A stretch of DNA of 64,000 nt from Pyrenophora tritici-repentis (GCF_003171515.1 NC_089391.1:1116001-1180000), one strand, 5' to 3'; shown: positions 43,641 to 54,847, numbered from the stretch's first letter. Program-made: numbers and translations. Notes: generated from the sequence alone by a model not told the origin.

Positions 43641-44727
43641 GGTGGAGGGTGTGTCGGGTTGCATTACAAGTAATGACATTGAGCGAGTCCAGAAATTATA
43701 GTGATGAATTTGTCGTGAGTCGAAGCGGTAAGGTCCTGTGGGTGAATTGTGTTGGCAGCGTAGAGTCACAGTATCGAGTATGACAGTGACTGCCTTGTCT
43801 TTTTGAGTGCGAGACCCTTATCAGTGTTTGCGCCTGCGGGACGCTGCGCCTCCTTGGTCAATCATGTTGTAACGTGTGTCTGAGGGAGGGGGTGTGTCTG
43901 TGTGACGAATGCGGGCACTAGGAGGCTGTGCATGATCTGGATCACCGGGCTCCACAATGCCCCGATTATTTGCTTCGCCATTCAACCGAGCGGTTTCCAG
44001 CCATGGACTCTGGACTCGCTGCTTGGCTTAGTTAAGCTGTACCTGATTATGATTTTCTTTTACCCCGGTCTTCCACATGGTCTGTGGTGAAGACACAAGA
44101 CGGCATACCGTGCAGGAGATCTGGTAATCAAACCCAAAGCCCCGTAGCTCCTCCGAAGCGGGAAGGCTGCGCATGGACACTATGGGACGTGTACGGGGTA
44201 CTGTACAGCGAAGTTTCTCTGCAACGAATCGTGTTAGATAGTGGATAGTTAGCGGTAGCGTGGGCCTGTCATGTTGTCGTCACGCAGTCACCGACCTTTT
44301 TGTCAGTGTGCCGTGGCTAGGAGAGCATATGAGACAGGCAAGCACACGCCGCGACGCTTGTTGAGCATAGTGGTGACAAGAGAATACCTAGGTCAGAGCA
44401 TGAAATCAAGACGGACAAATGTTGCGATGCATGTGACAATAGCATGAGTTCCAAGGTTGATTTGCTTGTGTGTTCTGGGCGACGCTTGCGGCTCTCCAAA
44501 GGGTGCTGCCCAACCAAAGCTGTGGCACATTTCCGCCACGTATGCGCCACTAATTTGCCACACTTTGACACTGCGCCACAGGCGGGGTCCTCTCGGCCGC
44601 CCCGCTCCACTGGGAAGTAAGTGACTTAGGCTCCAATAGTGACGCGTTGGTTTGCGCAACTTCACAATTTCAGCGCGATCGTCCGCATAACGGTTATTGA
44701 CAAGTTAGATTTGACGCTATCGCCCCA
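43641..44727. promoter_or_regulatory. Divergent region, HET-type / RING genes
   Basis: This is about 1.1 kb between divergent starts. I searched it for a lost HET domain of the left gene and found none. Short frames around 44317-44665 are Cys/Ser-rich by chance and are not conserved-looking. Confidence 0.45.
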
Positions 44728-45421
44728 ATGTCTGGCTACGAAGGTAAAGATGCGAAAGTGTACATGCAGGTCAGCAACTGACTATGAGCAGTCGAACACA
44801 ACATCAAAGATGAGCAGCCGCAGCAGCCCGCGCGTAGGCCAGATCTCTCTACCTTCTTCTCACAGCTCGAGCTAGTAGACACATCAGATCCAAGTGCGCA
44901 TACCAATCCCAATGCTCTGCCGCAGCCCGAGAATATGGCAGCGGCGTTTCGACTACTTGCCAATGCCTTCGAAACTATGCGCGGACGTCCGTCGGACGAT
45001 AGCAACGGAGATGGAGATTTACTCGCGAACATGATTCAAGTATTGCGAGAGAATGCCGATGATCCGCCTACAGAGCTCAAGGGCGTCCCAGATAGCTTTT
45101 TGGATGAGTTGGAAAGAGTGCCCAAAAAGGCGCTCAAGGAGACCGACACATGTCCTATATGTGTCAACCCGTTCCTTGAAGGTATGCGCATCACAGCCGT
45201 TACGAAGAGTTGGGCTAACTTGGGAACGAACAGACAAATATCCACTCGTAGTTCAATTGCCGTGTCATACTGATCATCGGTTCGACCTGGACTGCATAGG
45301 ACCGTGGCTGAAACTCAACTCAACCTGTCCTCTGGATCGCAAGGAACTTTTGAAGAAAAAACAACCACCGCCACCGCCAGCTGATGACGACGAAGAGGAA
45401 TATGATGACATGTACGCCTGA
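44728..45421 (+). CDS. RING finger protein, putative E3 ubiquitin ligase
   Basis: This is probably a small E3 ligase that brings a ubiquitin-charged E2 to a substrate. Three exons, 44728-44743, 44792-45181 and 45234-45421, give 197 residues. The tiny first exon (16 bases, MSGYE) is supported by the phase match that gives MSGYEVEHNIKDEQPQQ. After a helical middle comes LKGVPDSFLDELERVPKKALKETDTCPICVNPFLE. Across the second intron the RING continues: DKYPLVVQLPCHTDHRFDLDCI, then GPWLKLNSTCPLDRKEL. Ligand order is Cys126, Cys129, Cys146, His150, Asp153, Cys156, Cys167 and Asp170. The last position is Asp rather than Cys, as in Rbx1. The tail is Pro-rich then acidic (PPPPPADDDEEEYDDMYA). No membrane segment is visible. 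Confidence 0.88.
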
Positions 45422-46802
45422 AGTCGTCTCCAGAAGCAGTGTTGCATAGCGTCGGAGTTTGGGTGTAGCATCAGATGGCCCAATATGGGAACGGATTTCT
45501 TTGACGAATCGGCCGCAGACACGGAGCATCTTCGTGATTTACCTTGGCCATACGAAGGTATCGTGTAGTGTCTCAGTTGTACGCGTCCTCGTCGCGTCCT
45601 CACGGACCGAATGCATCATATAAAACCCTCGTCCTTGTAACGCTCTTATTTGTTGCTAGTGATCTGTTGATCGTCCATAGACTTTCGGTGTACAAAAAGA
45701 AGCTTGGAGAGCAACAAGCGTGCTTCGTCGCACCGCCGACTACCTGCCGCCATTCCTGAGGTTAAACTCATCTTCCTGAATCGTATCTTGCAAAGTGCAC
45801 GACACAAGCGAGTTCACGACGTAATGGCACATCGTGATTGATCGCATTCTGGCTTATATTCGCAAAGCCTGTCAAACTCGACTGCTGCACCTGATGACTA
45901 AGAACATGCGACGCGGCAAAAAAATCACTGACCGCCACTGATGACATGGCACTTTTTGTGGAAGCTATCATGTGCGCAAATTCAAATAATGCATGGCTGT
46001 AGTCGGTGACAAACACATGGATGATTATAGGACGAATTACGAAGCCGGTCACCCGCAGATGTATCTGTCAGCTTCGACAGCTTCTCCAACACTTTATTCG
46101 GGTGGCGCGGGAAGTCATCTTGTACTACCATTACTTGTCCGTGTCTTCCAGTATGTAGATCGAAATGCGATCACTGGGCTTAGCAAACACGATGCGGAAC
46201 GTGCAGCCCGGTGCAGCCAGTGGCAACCGAGATTACAAGTTCCCAGTACCTCCGGACACTGAACCGAGCTCAACTAAGAGGCAGACCTTTCGCGCTTTGT
46301 AATGCTATGCGTGGCTTCGCTATGTATGCTCGCCGGCGGAGATAGGACAGTCGGCTCCTGGATTGCCCGTGTCTATTGGTACGACGCAGCATCTCCATGA
46401 CAAAGCGACCTTGAGACATGACCGGAGCTCGCAAAATTGACAATGGAAAGAAGGCTACACGAGAATCTTAGACGAGTAGCTTCTGAAAGAGTCATAGGAA
46501 GCATCTAGACTGAATCAAGCATGCGTCCGAGAGAGGTCTTACAAAGTGCCGGGCGGGCATAAGTGGCCTGCTAGATGGAGTAATCCTCGGCCTTGAATCT
46601 TCATCCGAGAGGACTACGGACGAATCCCGGCTGGTGCCCCAACGATCAGCTCCACATCAGTAATTGCCATCGCAACGCCTGCACCCCGCTACATGAAAGT
46701 AAGATGGCTGCCACTGTAAAGCATGCATCAGTTTGCACCAGCAGAATCAGATTACTGTAATAGACATCGACATACATCATATTGTCGCGCCTGACTGATA
46801 CC
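45422..46802. other. 1.4 kb gap between RING and transcription factor genes
   Basis: No gene is supportable. Frames are short and mutually overlapping. It should contain the RING 3' end and the promoter of the next gene. Confidence 0.5.
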
Positions 46803-48907
46803 ATGGAGTCGACAAGCAACGCCAGTAATGAATTCACTAGAAAGCGACCTTACAGAGGCCTCCGTCGGGCTTGCTGGGAATGTAAGATCCACTATCCTAG
46901 ATTGCACATGTCTCGAACCGCATGCTAACATGTCCCTAGGCAAGAAGCGCAAGGTTCACGGACATGGTATGCAAACAAATGCAAGCTCACAGGCCAACAC
47001 GGATAGCCTTGTACCGGACCGGGCAGAGGAGCAAGGCACATGTTCAAAGCATATCGCGGAGAGGCTATCCAAACTAGAACAGGTCTTTGAGAGATTCGTG
47101 TGCCGCAAAAGCTCTGTCATCGGGACCTCGACTGCTGTGCCGCAAAGCCCTACCTTGACTTCCCTGTGCTCCAGCGCCAAGGAAAGCAAAGTTTCTGTAC
47201 GGGAGATTTCAAGTGACGCGCAAAACGCTCGCTCTTTAGGGGATGGAAGTGTAGGTTCATCTACTCTTGGCATGTTACCTTTACTAAATCTTGCAGCTTG
47301 GCACACACGCGTGGACTTCGGCGCCTCCCATCCGTACACTGGATGATAGAACGGAATCCAAGGGGCCATACACACGCGGCGAAGGCACTCATCGAACTCT
47401 GACTGCGTTGCTGCCTTCTCAGCATGATGCGGATATCATCTTCGAATCTTCCAACGGGTGGATGATCCTAGATGGCATCTACAGGGCTTCCCAAGACATC
47501 TATGTCCACAAAGACATGCAGTCATATGCTTTAGACATGCAGGCTGTTTCCAAAGAAAGATCCATCATCGTCGGCCGCACACTCCTGCACTTGGCCGTCT
47601 GCGTCAATTCACTTCCACCGGGCTTTGACTGCACGCGGCTATCGAACATATCGAACCTGGACGCAACGATGGAGAATTATGTAAAGACAGTGTCCTCACT
47701 GATCATATCCTCAGACGAGCAGATGATGACGCTCCATGGACTTGAGACGCTCCTGCTGCTTGCCATCTACCATATGAACAGTGCCTCACTTCGACAGGCA
47801 TGGCTGATTGTCCGGCGTGGCCTCAGTCTGGCGCATCTCATGGGTTTCCAACGAATCATTACGGTAAAAAATCTTACGCCACCTATTCAAGGTGTATCGA
47901 ATGCAAAGAGGATTTGGTGTAGCTTTGTTGACCTTGATCGGTATCTGGGGTTGCACCTTCGGCTTCCTTTTGGTGCGGAAGACTATCCACTCCCGGAAGG
48001 CGCTGATGAGTATCTCCTTCATCGTGCGAAGATCAATCAGATAACCAAGCAAGCGGCGGACCTCCATCGCGACGTATCGCCGCAGTCATATTCTGCAGCG
48101 CTTGCATTGGACGAGCAGCTAGAGACGTCGACAAAGGAGTTACCGAAGGAGTTTTGGGAGGTGCCCAATCTACCACCTACAGCAAGATCACCCGAATGTC
48201 ATGCAGTGCTGGAAAGACTCATGGTACAAGCATGGCACTTTGAGACAAGAATCTTCATTCACTTGCCCTACTTACTGAGGGCGCATCAAGACAAGCGGTA
48301 TGAATACTCAAAGGTCACTGCGCTACAAGCTAGTCGCAACGTACTGATGAGATGGTTCGCACTGCGAAACGCGCAGATCACGCAGGCATGCTGTAGGTTC
48401 GCAGAATTCGCAGTGTTCATGGCTGCTGTCACCCTCACGCTTGACATTGTTATCGAGTTGGGCACAAAAGACAAGAACGAAGTGCAGAATACCAAAGGAA
48501 CCGACTTTGCTATGCTTTGCCGCCTCATTACGGAGATGGAGAAGCTCGCCAACACAAGCTCACGGGAGAAGATTGCAGCGCGTACCGCTATCGTGCTCAA
48601 GAAAATACTCTCGTCGCTGGATCCGAGCAAACCGCCGGCCGGTAAGGTTCGCCACGTCATACCGTTCTTCGGGACTGTCGAGCTGGAGGCTAAGAAGGTG
48701 CCCACTCGACCATTGTTCAATGTCGACTCGGACGTTGGCAAGCTGATGAAGACGACGGCAACCGGAGACCACCTACCAGTGTTTGCATTCACGCGTAACT
48801 CGCTGTGGCCGCGGGTAGAGAGCGCGGAAGATTGCGATTTTGACTGGGACATTATACTGTTTGATGGTCTAGAAGACCGAGATGTGGAAGGCAATTGGGT
48901 GTTCTGA
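46803..48907 (+). CDS. Fungal-specific transcription factor with truncated Zn2Cys6 domain
   Basis: Three exons, 46803-46881, 46940-47250 and 47297-48907, give 666 residues. The first splice gives KRPYRGLRRACWECKKRKVHGHG. RACWECKKRK is the opening of a Zn2Cys6 DNA-binding cluster, but only two of six cysteines are present (Cys24, Cys27). The next cysteine is residue 61, where one is expected about six residues on. A coiled-coil-like linker follows (HIAERLSKLEQVFERF). The fungal transcription factor middle domain is intact: TMENYVKTVSSLIISSDEQMMTLHGLETLLLLAIYHMNSASLRQAWLIVRRGLSLAHLMGF, then KRIWCSFVDLDRYLGLHLRLPFG. The first intron has a GCTAAC branch point, and the second starts GTAGGT and ends TTGCAG. 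The DNA-binding part is probably non-functional, or the protein acts through a partner. Confidence 0.8.
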
Positions 48908-49759
48908 TTATGCTATGAGCCCCACCCAGGCAGAGACATTATGTGTGCGAAGAGCTTCGATGACACTTTTTTCGGTATTTTTCAAATTTCGAAACTCGTC
49001 GGATAATGCTGTACATGGCGTCACTTGGCGCAAGGTTCTTTTTGTAACCCCTGATGGGCGAGCATTGTTTGTGTTGCATTGAGCGTTTCTTAAGTATATA
49101 TTTTTTTTCTTTCTCTTTAACTTTGGATTGTTTTGAGATGATATCCAGCAATTAGCAATTAGAACAGAATAATATGATGACTTATTGTACAGCGCAGTGG
49201 GGCAGCGTGATGAATGCATCGGTTGGGTGCATTCAGCTGAAATGGTGAAGACGCACCAAAAAGTAAAGATTGGATATACCGTATGCACTAGTCCCAATTC
49301 TCCCGCCACGCCGATAGCCGTGATACGCGTGATGCACGATGTTGAGCTGGCAAAGGCTGCGGCGGCAAGGCTGAGGTGTAGCGCTGCTATGTGCACTTGG
49401 CTGATAGGCTGCAAGACGACGCATTCCAACAGCCAGCACAAGGAGGGCCGAAAGCGTATTCACGGGTAGGAATTCGGCTTGGCACATGGCGATTGTCGTT
49501 TTGGAAGTCGATATTAGCAGCGCAAGCGGAATGAAAGTCCAAGTTCAGGTGAAGTTGGCCGCGGTCGCACCTGGGTACCGGTGAGGCAAAGAGATCGTCC
49601 GGCGACGGCAAGCGGATCGCCTTCATCCTTGGCCTACAGGTGAACCCTGGCTTGCGACCGACAAGGCCTCTCACACGACCACTTTCGCTTGCGCGACACG
49701 ACACGAAGACACGCCAACACGACACATTCCGCCCGCCTCCTGCGAGTGTCTGCGTCGAC
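48908..49759. promoter_or_regulatory. Transcription factor 3' flank and F-box gene promoter
   Basis: This is 852 bases between two plus-strand genes. It starts AT-rich and becomes GC-rich toward the F-box gene. I see no gene. Confidence 0.45.
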
Positions 49760-52700
49760 ATGTTCAGCGTGCCGCCGCCAGGAAGCATGGCTATGCAGCA
49801 GCAGCAGCACCCGCACAGCCAGAAGATGGACTTCTGGGCCGCGACCACGACACTTACGCACGCCATGCCCGCGAGCCATGGCGGTATCCAGACGGCCACA
49901 ACCACAGCTACGGAAGCCGCGACCCTCAGCCTGTTCGAATCCATCATCACCGCGTATCCGCCCATTCTCGAATCGCTCCTCGCTCAGATCTCCACCGTTA
50001 CGCTCCTCCAACTGTACCACACGTCACGACACCTGCGCGACTTCCTACGCAAGTACCCTCTAGCCTGGAAGACGCTTTCCTTCCGCCTGCCCCAACCCGC
50101 CGTCACAGTTGGGTCGCCAGGCAATGAGACGCCAGAGAACCGGGACCGGCAGTCCAAAGCCTACTCGTTCGATGCCCTACTGAAGCAAATCATATCGCCA
50201 AACGGGACACGGCTAACCAGTATCGACTTATGTAATACTGCCGTGACTGGCATGGCCCTGAGCGGGAGTGTGCTCGGCCCACGCGTTCACACCCTCCAGC
50301 ATCTGTCCGTACGAGGGTGCAAGAATGTGTCGATCAAATACCACATTGTCCCCTTTCTCGAGGTATATACACTTGGAGGGCCGTGGATGAGGAAAGACCT
50401 CGCACTCAAGAGCCTCTATACCTACCGCTGCCGACACCACCGCCGGCGACCCTATCTCCCCTCCTCTCTCATCCGGAGAGACTCCGACTCGGACCCCACC
50501 CACCAGCTTATTGAGATATGTCACCAGCTGGGCATTTGGACGGATACCGCATGGTGTCCAACCCCAGGCGGCAGGTGCTTCCGAAGAAAAGACTACCATG
50601 CAGGAAGGGCTGGTCCCCAGAACATGGAGGTTTGGGTGCCTTTTGACAGGCTGTGGCGATCAAGCAACCGCATAGGGCCAGTCGAAGGCACAAAAAAGCT
50701 GGGTGATCACGACGGCAGGCTGTGGGAGATTGCTGAGACGGGACAAGATGGCGAACCACTGGGGCCGGGGGATGGAAACTTTGCAGGAGAAGGCAAACAT
50801 GTCCCAGTGCATGAGCGACGAAGCCACACTGCCTTTGTTGAAGAGATCAAATGTGCTCAATGCAGCGATAGCATCTTGGAGAGGTGTGAGTCATGCAGTG
50901 TCCGTATGCATTGCATGGGCTGCCGGAAGACGCTCTGTGCCAGCTGCGCTTTCAACAGACCGATACCGAGGAAACGAGTAAAGACACGGCACTTTGCGAA
51001 TCTGGCTTTCGGCAGCAGCAACACTTTGGGAGGCGCACTCGGCCAAGCATCAGGATCCTCGGTACCCCTGGAAGACAGAAGTCAAGACGACAAGATTGAT
51101 CGGAATCGCTTCTGGTGGGCCCCGGGCGCAACTCGATCCCCAAACCTGATGAATGAGAGTGCACACGAGGACGATTCGTCCGATTCAGAAGACGGCGGAA
51201 ATATGCACAACGGCATGCCTGTACCGCCTGCCAATCGGGAGCCTCCAAAGCTCAACATGCACTGGTGTTGCTTGGAGCCCATATTCTCGGGCGGTGGTGG
51301 TATTGCTGTCTTGGGCCCTGGACTAGGTGGCAGAGGGGCGGATAAGATACGTGCAGCACCCCTGCCACGCCTGAAAGAATACGAAGATCCGGATTTCAGC
51401 AATACACTCCGACCCGTCGACTACATCCGAGAATTGAAAAACAACGGCCTCTACGAGTACGTACTTGGTGAAGATGTTGACATTCTGTCATATCTGAAGC
51501 AGGACTCGCTTGATCTCCAACAACAGACATGTCCGAGGGGTTTATGCAACGACTGCTATCGAAGCTTCAGGTGGAAGGTATCATGTCGAGCTTGCAAGAA
51601 CCCAATATGCAAAGAGCACGACTTTAGGGCGCTCAAGGTCCGCAAGTGCGGCTATCGCGAACTGCACACAGAACGTGAGCATGTGAGAGCACACAACGAG
51701 CCACCCCAGCGTCTAGTAATTCCCGAATACAACCCGAACAGGACGAATACTCCAGATCCAGAACGCACACCTACTGCTTCTTCGACACACATGGACTTTT
51801 ACTCCACGGGCGACAACGAATCAGAGTCTTCTGAGACGCCAATGTCACAGTCACATATTCTAGCTGCAGCTCCTCATAACTCCTCCATCGAATTGTCGAC
51901 CTCCAACTCATTCAACGTCATCCCGGGCTCAGATCCTTTCCAACTTGCGACGTCATTGTCTTTCGTTCCCGTAAGCTCCGCTCGACCACGATCCTTCAGC
52001 GTATCCGGTGTTCGTGGACGACCCACTAATGTTTGGTCTCCAAATGCACCACGTGCGCCTGTAAATCATCCCGTCACAAATCCGCTTCCGCTACCTTGCA
52101 ATGCCCGGCATCCAGTCCAATGGGAAGGATGTGGTGCATACTTTTGCCAATATCCAAGACCTGTAGGAGACAATAGACCGCAATGTCCGGCGATTCTCAA
52201 AGAGTGCTCCGAGTGTGCAGTCCTTGTTTGCGATGTAAGTGTAACAGCAATCCTAAGTTTGTCACATCCAATACTAATATGTTATCAGCAATGTGCCGCA
52301 TCAAATCCGACCTGCACGTGCACATTTTGTACCGTCAATTACCACTGTCCGACATGCTCACGCAAGCCCAACGTCCGTGCTAAATGCAGATTAGAAGCCG
52401 AGATCCAAGCCAAGAAAGATGCTGAGCGGCGCAAGATGGAGAAACTGCAGAGGGACCAGGAAGAGCGTGGACAAGCAGACGAGCTGGCCGGCGCCATGTA
52501 CGAATTCTTCGCAGCAGTATATGATGACGACGCCATTGTGGATGACATGACAACCCTCAACGCTCCTTCAGACTCATTGACGCCCGACTTGCCTATTCCG
52601 AGCCCAGACTCCATCACTGTAACGACGGAATTTGGAGTCCATGAAGAGCCAGCCAACTTGACAACCATTACTTCTTCTGGACCCTCGTCTTTTCACACGG

Positions 52701-53062
52701 CTTACGACCATTCCGACGACGATGATAACAACGTCGAGATGACTGAGCATCTGCAAGAAAACATAGAGACACTTCACCAAGAGCTGGCACATATGCATGT
52801 ATCTCCTGTTACGCATGTACACGCCATGGGCATATATGGTCCTCATCTGCTGGTCCATTCCGCGCCGCCCGAGCAAGTGCAAACTGAAGCAGAGGGCGAG
52901 GACGAAGAGATTGACCATGTCAACGACACAGGCGAGGAAGCGGATATCGATACTGACGGTTTCGATGCCGGTGCCGAAACGACGTTTGTCGACGAATTCG
53001 GCGACGATGTCGTGGGCGGTGGTGGTGGTGTACTCACGCCTACGACTACCATTACAGCCTGA
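49760..53062 (+). CDS. F-box-like protein with several cysteine-rich clusters
   Basis: Two exons, 49760-52234 and 52289-53062, give 1,082 residues. Near the N terminus, PPILESLLAQISTVTLLQLYHTSRHLRDFLRKYPLAWKTLSFRLP looks like an F-box, which would link it to SCF ubiquitin ligases. TRLTSIDLCNTAVTG and LQHLSVRGCKNVSIKYHIVPFL follow, and resemble leucine-rich repeats. Three Cys-rich clusters then appear: CAQCSDSILERCESCSVRMHCMGC with KTLCASC, then CPRGLCNDCYRSFRWKVSCRACKNPIC, and near the end a long series from CNARHPVQWEGCGAYFC to CTFCTVNYHCPTC. These probably bind zinc. The rest is disordered, and the C terminus is acidic. The start at 49760 is chosen because the protein becomes conserved-looking soon after. 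The frame is open back to 49640. The 54-base intron is in frame without a stop. Confidence 0.75.
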   Translation: MFSVPPPGSMAMQQQQHPHSQKMDFWAATTTLTHAMPASHGGIQTATTTATEAATLSLFESIITAYPPILESLLAQISTVTLLQLYHTSRHLRDFLRKYPLAWKTLSFRLPQPAVTVGSPGNETPENRDRQSKAYSFDALLKQIISPNGTRLTSIDLCNTAVTGMALSGSVLGPRVHTLQHLSVRGCKNVSIKYHIVPFLEVYTLGGPWMRKDLALKSLYTYRCRHHRRRPYLPSSLIRRDSDSDPTHQLIEICHQLGIWTDTAWCPTPGGRCFRRKDYHAGRAGPQNMEVWVPFDRLWRSSNRIGPVEGTKKLGDHDGRLWEIAETGQDGEPLGPGDGNFAGEGKHVPVHERRSHTAFVEEIKCAQCSDSILERCESCSVRMHCMGCRKTLCASCAFNRPIPRKRVKTRHFANLAFGSSNTLGGALGQASGSSVPLEDRSQDDKIDRNRFWWAPGATRSPNLMNESAHEDDSSDSEDGGNMHNGMPVPPANREPPKLNMHWCCLEPIFSGGGGIAVLGPGLGGRGADKIRAAPLPRLKEYEDPDFSNTLRPVDYIRELKNNGLYEYVLGEDVDILSYLKQDSLDLQQQTCPRGLCNDCYRSFRWKVSCRACKNPICKEHDFRALKVRKCGYRELHTEREHVRAHNEPPQRLVIPEYNPNRTNTPDPERTPTASSTHMDFYSTGDNESESSETPMSQSHILAAAPHNSSIELSTSNSFNVIPGSDPFQLATSLSFVPVSSARPRSFSVSGVRGRPTNVWSPNAPRAPVNHPVTNPLPLPCNARHPVQWEGCGAYFCQYPRPVGDNRPQCPAILKECSECAVLVCDVSVTAILSLSHPILICYQQCAASNPTCTCTFCTVNYHCPTCSRKPNVRAKCRLEAEIQAKKDAERRKMEKLQRDQEERGQADELAGAMYEFFAAVYDDDAIVDDMTTLNAPSDSLTPDLPIPSPDSITVTTEFGVHEEPANLTTITSSGPSSFHTAYDHSDDDDNNVEMTEHLQENIETLHQELAHMHVSPVTHVHAMGIYGPHLLVHSAPPEQVQTEAEGEDEEIDHVNDTGEEADIDTDGFDAGAETTFVDEFGDDVVGGGGGVLTPTTTITA

Positions 53063-53782
53063 AATGGGATACTTCAAGAAAAAGTCAAGGAAAGAGACAG
53101 TTTATTAGCGTAAACGTTTCATCCAGGTTGAAGATTGCACAGCGCAAACTATGTGGGCGAAAACAGAACTGGTAGTTCTAGTTAGCGGAAGTGGTATACC
53201 CAGGTGGAGCAAGGATCATCGTCATGATAAAAAACAGCATCAGCTCTTTTTTTTTCTTCTCTTTCCTAGGTCGGTCGAGGGAATGGCGGCGTAAGCGGAG
53301 TGGGAGGAAAATATCCAAAGTCATACACTAACTTACTTACTACCACTTACTACTGTATACGTACATGTATGTACCGTACCGTACCAACTTTGGAATAAAG
53401 TGTAGTATGGGAGTTTTGTTCCGTTATCTTGGGACGTGGGCAAACCTGGTGGGGGTTTTTTTATAGTAAGCGTTGCGTGTTTTTTTTTAAATCTCAAGTG
53501 AAAGTGTGTCACATCGTTGCGAAAGGCATCTTGGAGTTTATACGTTCTTTTTGCATTTTGAGTCGAGTTTGATTTTTGGTAGCATCATGGCTAGTCCTGT
53601 CAGTCAGTCACTCGTCTGCGTTGAAATAGATGGATTTCCCCCCTTGACCAAATCAACCTTCATATAGATTTTCATAAATGTCCAGAAATTCAAAAGAAGA
53701 AAAGGGGTTGACCCGGTTTCCAGAGTTGATTCATCACTTTTGTGAACTAATTCTTTTACCCTTACTCCTTTGCATTCTTCCC
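53063..53782. other. Convergent 3' ends of F-box-like and Hal2 genes
   Basis: This is 720 bases between facing gene ends. It includes short tandem motifs such as GTACC repeats at about 53367-53384 and several T runs. I see no gene. Confidence 0.5.
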
Positions 53783-54847
53783 CTACTCCTTTGCACTCAA
53801 CACCTCCTTGACAACAGCAATGACCTGTGCAAACGCATCCTTTGGCGCTGCAACCACGCCCTTGTTCTCCTTGAGCGTCCTGCCAATGCCAAAGTCAAGC
53901 GGCTTGCCATATGCATCTGTGACCTCACCACCTGCCTCTTGGACGATGACGACACCGGCGGCGTGGTCCCAAATCTTCTCTTGGTATGTCTTGCTGACTG
54001 GGAGGCGGAGGTAGAGGTCGCCAGCTCCGCGGGCAATGGAACCGTATTTCGCCTGCGAATCCATGCGAACAGAGGGCTTGGTGATGCCGAGTTTGGAAGC
54101 AATGGCGGCGTTGTCGCCTTGCGAGGAGTGGCCTGCTTCTACAGATTCGCAAAAGGTGGCTTGGGAGACATCGGGGAGGGGCTTCATGTTGATGGGTTTG
54201 GGGGTTTGGAGGCCGCCTTTGCTTAGGGGCCGGCTTGTTGCGCCTTGTCCTTTTACGGCGCCGAAGAGAACGCCCTTGCCTTCCTTGTCGTCTGCGTCTT
54301 GGCCAGTGGTTGCGTCCAAGGGTGCTTGGTCGTCTACGGGCAGGTTGGGGCACCCGATGACGCCGACGGTGGGTATGCCGTCGACTAGCAGGCCCAAGCA
54401 GACGGCGTACTGCCCGCCTCGCAAGAAACCCTTTGTGCCGTCGATGGGGTCGAGTGCCCAGATTCTGCCCTTCCTGCCTCCCTGGCTGTTGCCGGCATCA
54501 ATTGCTGACAGCATGGCGTCTGCGCTCTTAATGGGTCCACCAATCTTGTCCTCTGCTGAACTGTCGTCCAGCTTCGCTGCTTGTACCAGATCCCAGACTA
54601 GGTCGCGGAGTGAGTCGTTTTTGCGCAAGTCATCGGCATCCTCTTCGCCGACTATCTCGTCCTCGGGGAAGGCGTGCTTTATCGATGCGATGATGAGGGC
54701 TTGGGCGCCAAAGTCGCCAATTGTGACGGGCGACGAGTCGCTCTTGGAGAGGGTGCCCTTGGAATGGCTCGAGTAGACGGACTTTGTGAGGATGGAGGCG
54801 CGCTGCACGGCGAGGAGAGCAATCTCCAATTCCTTTTCGTAGGCCAT
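53783..54847 (-). CDS. MET22: 3'(2'),5'-bisphosphate nucleotidase (Hal2/Met22)
   Basis: This enzyme removes the 3' phosphate from PAP, a by-product of sulfate assimilation. The yeast enzyme is inhibited by Na+ and Li+, which makes it a salt-tolerance determinant. The 354-residue frame is intronless. It begins MAYEKELEIALLAVQRASILTKSVY, typical of the family. Metal-binding motifs follow: VGEEDADDL, then WALDPIDGTKGFLRGGQYAVCLGLL and WDHAAGVVIVQEAGGEVTD. The ATG at 54847 has a strong context (ACCATGG). The frame is open upstream to an ATG at 55018, adding 57 residues that look like a targeting sequence (see findings). Length from 54847 matches yeast Met22. Confidence 0.95.
   Translation of the reverse strand: MAYEKELEIALLAVQRASILTKSVYSSHSKGTLSKSDSSPVTIGDFGAQALIIASIKHAFPEDEIVGEEDADDLRKNDSLRDLVWDLVQAAKLDDSSAEDKIGGPIKSADAMLSAIDAGNSQGGRKGRIWALDPIDGTKGFLRGGQYAVCLGLLVDGIPTVGVIGCPNLPVDDQAPLDATTGQDADDKEGKGVLFGAVKGQGATSRPLSKGGLQTPKPINMKPLPDVSQATFCESVEAGHSSQGDNAAIASKLGITKPSVRMDSQAKYGSIARGAGDLYLRLPVSKTYQEKIWDHAAGVVIVQEAGGEVTDAYGKPLDFGIGRTLKENKGVVAAPKDAFAQVIAVVKEVLSAKE

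Noticed and set aside
43641..44727. Possible lost HET domain upstream of the HET-type gene.
   Set aside because: I looked on both strands for HET-type motifs (such as an ALSYVWG-like segment) and found none.
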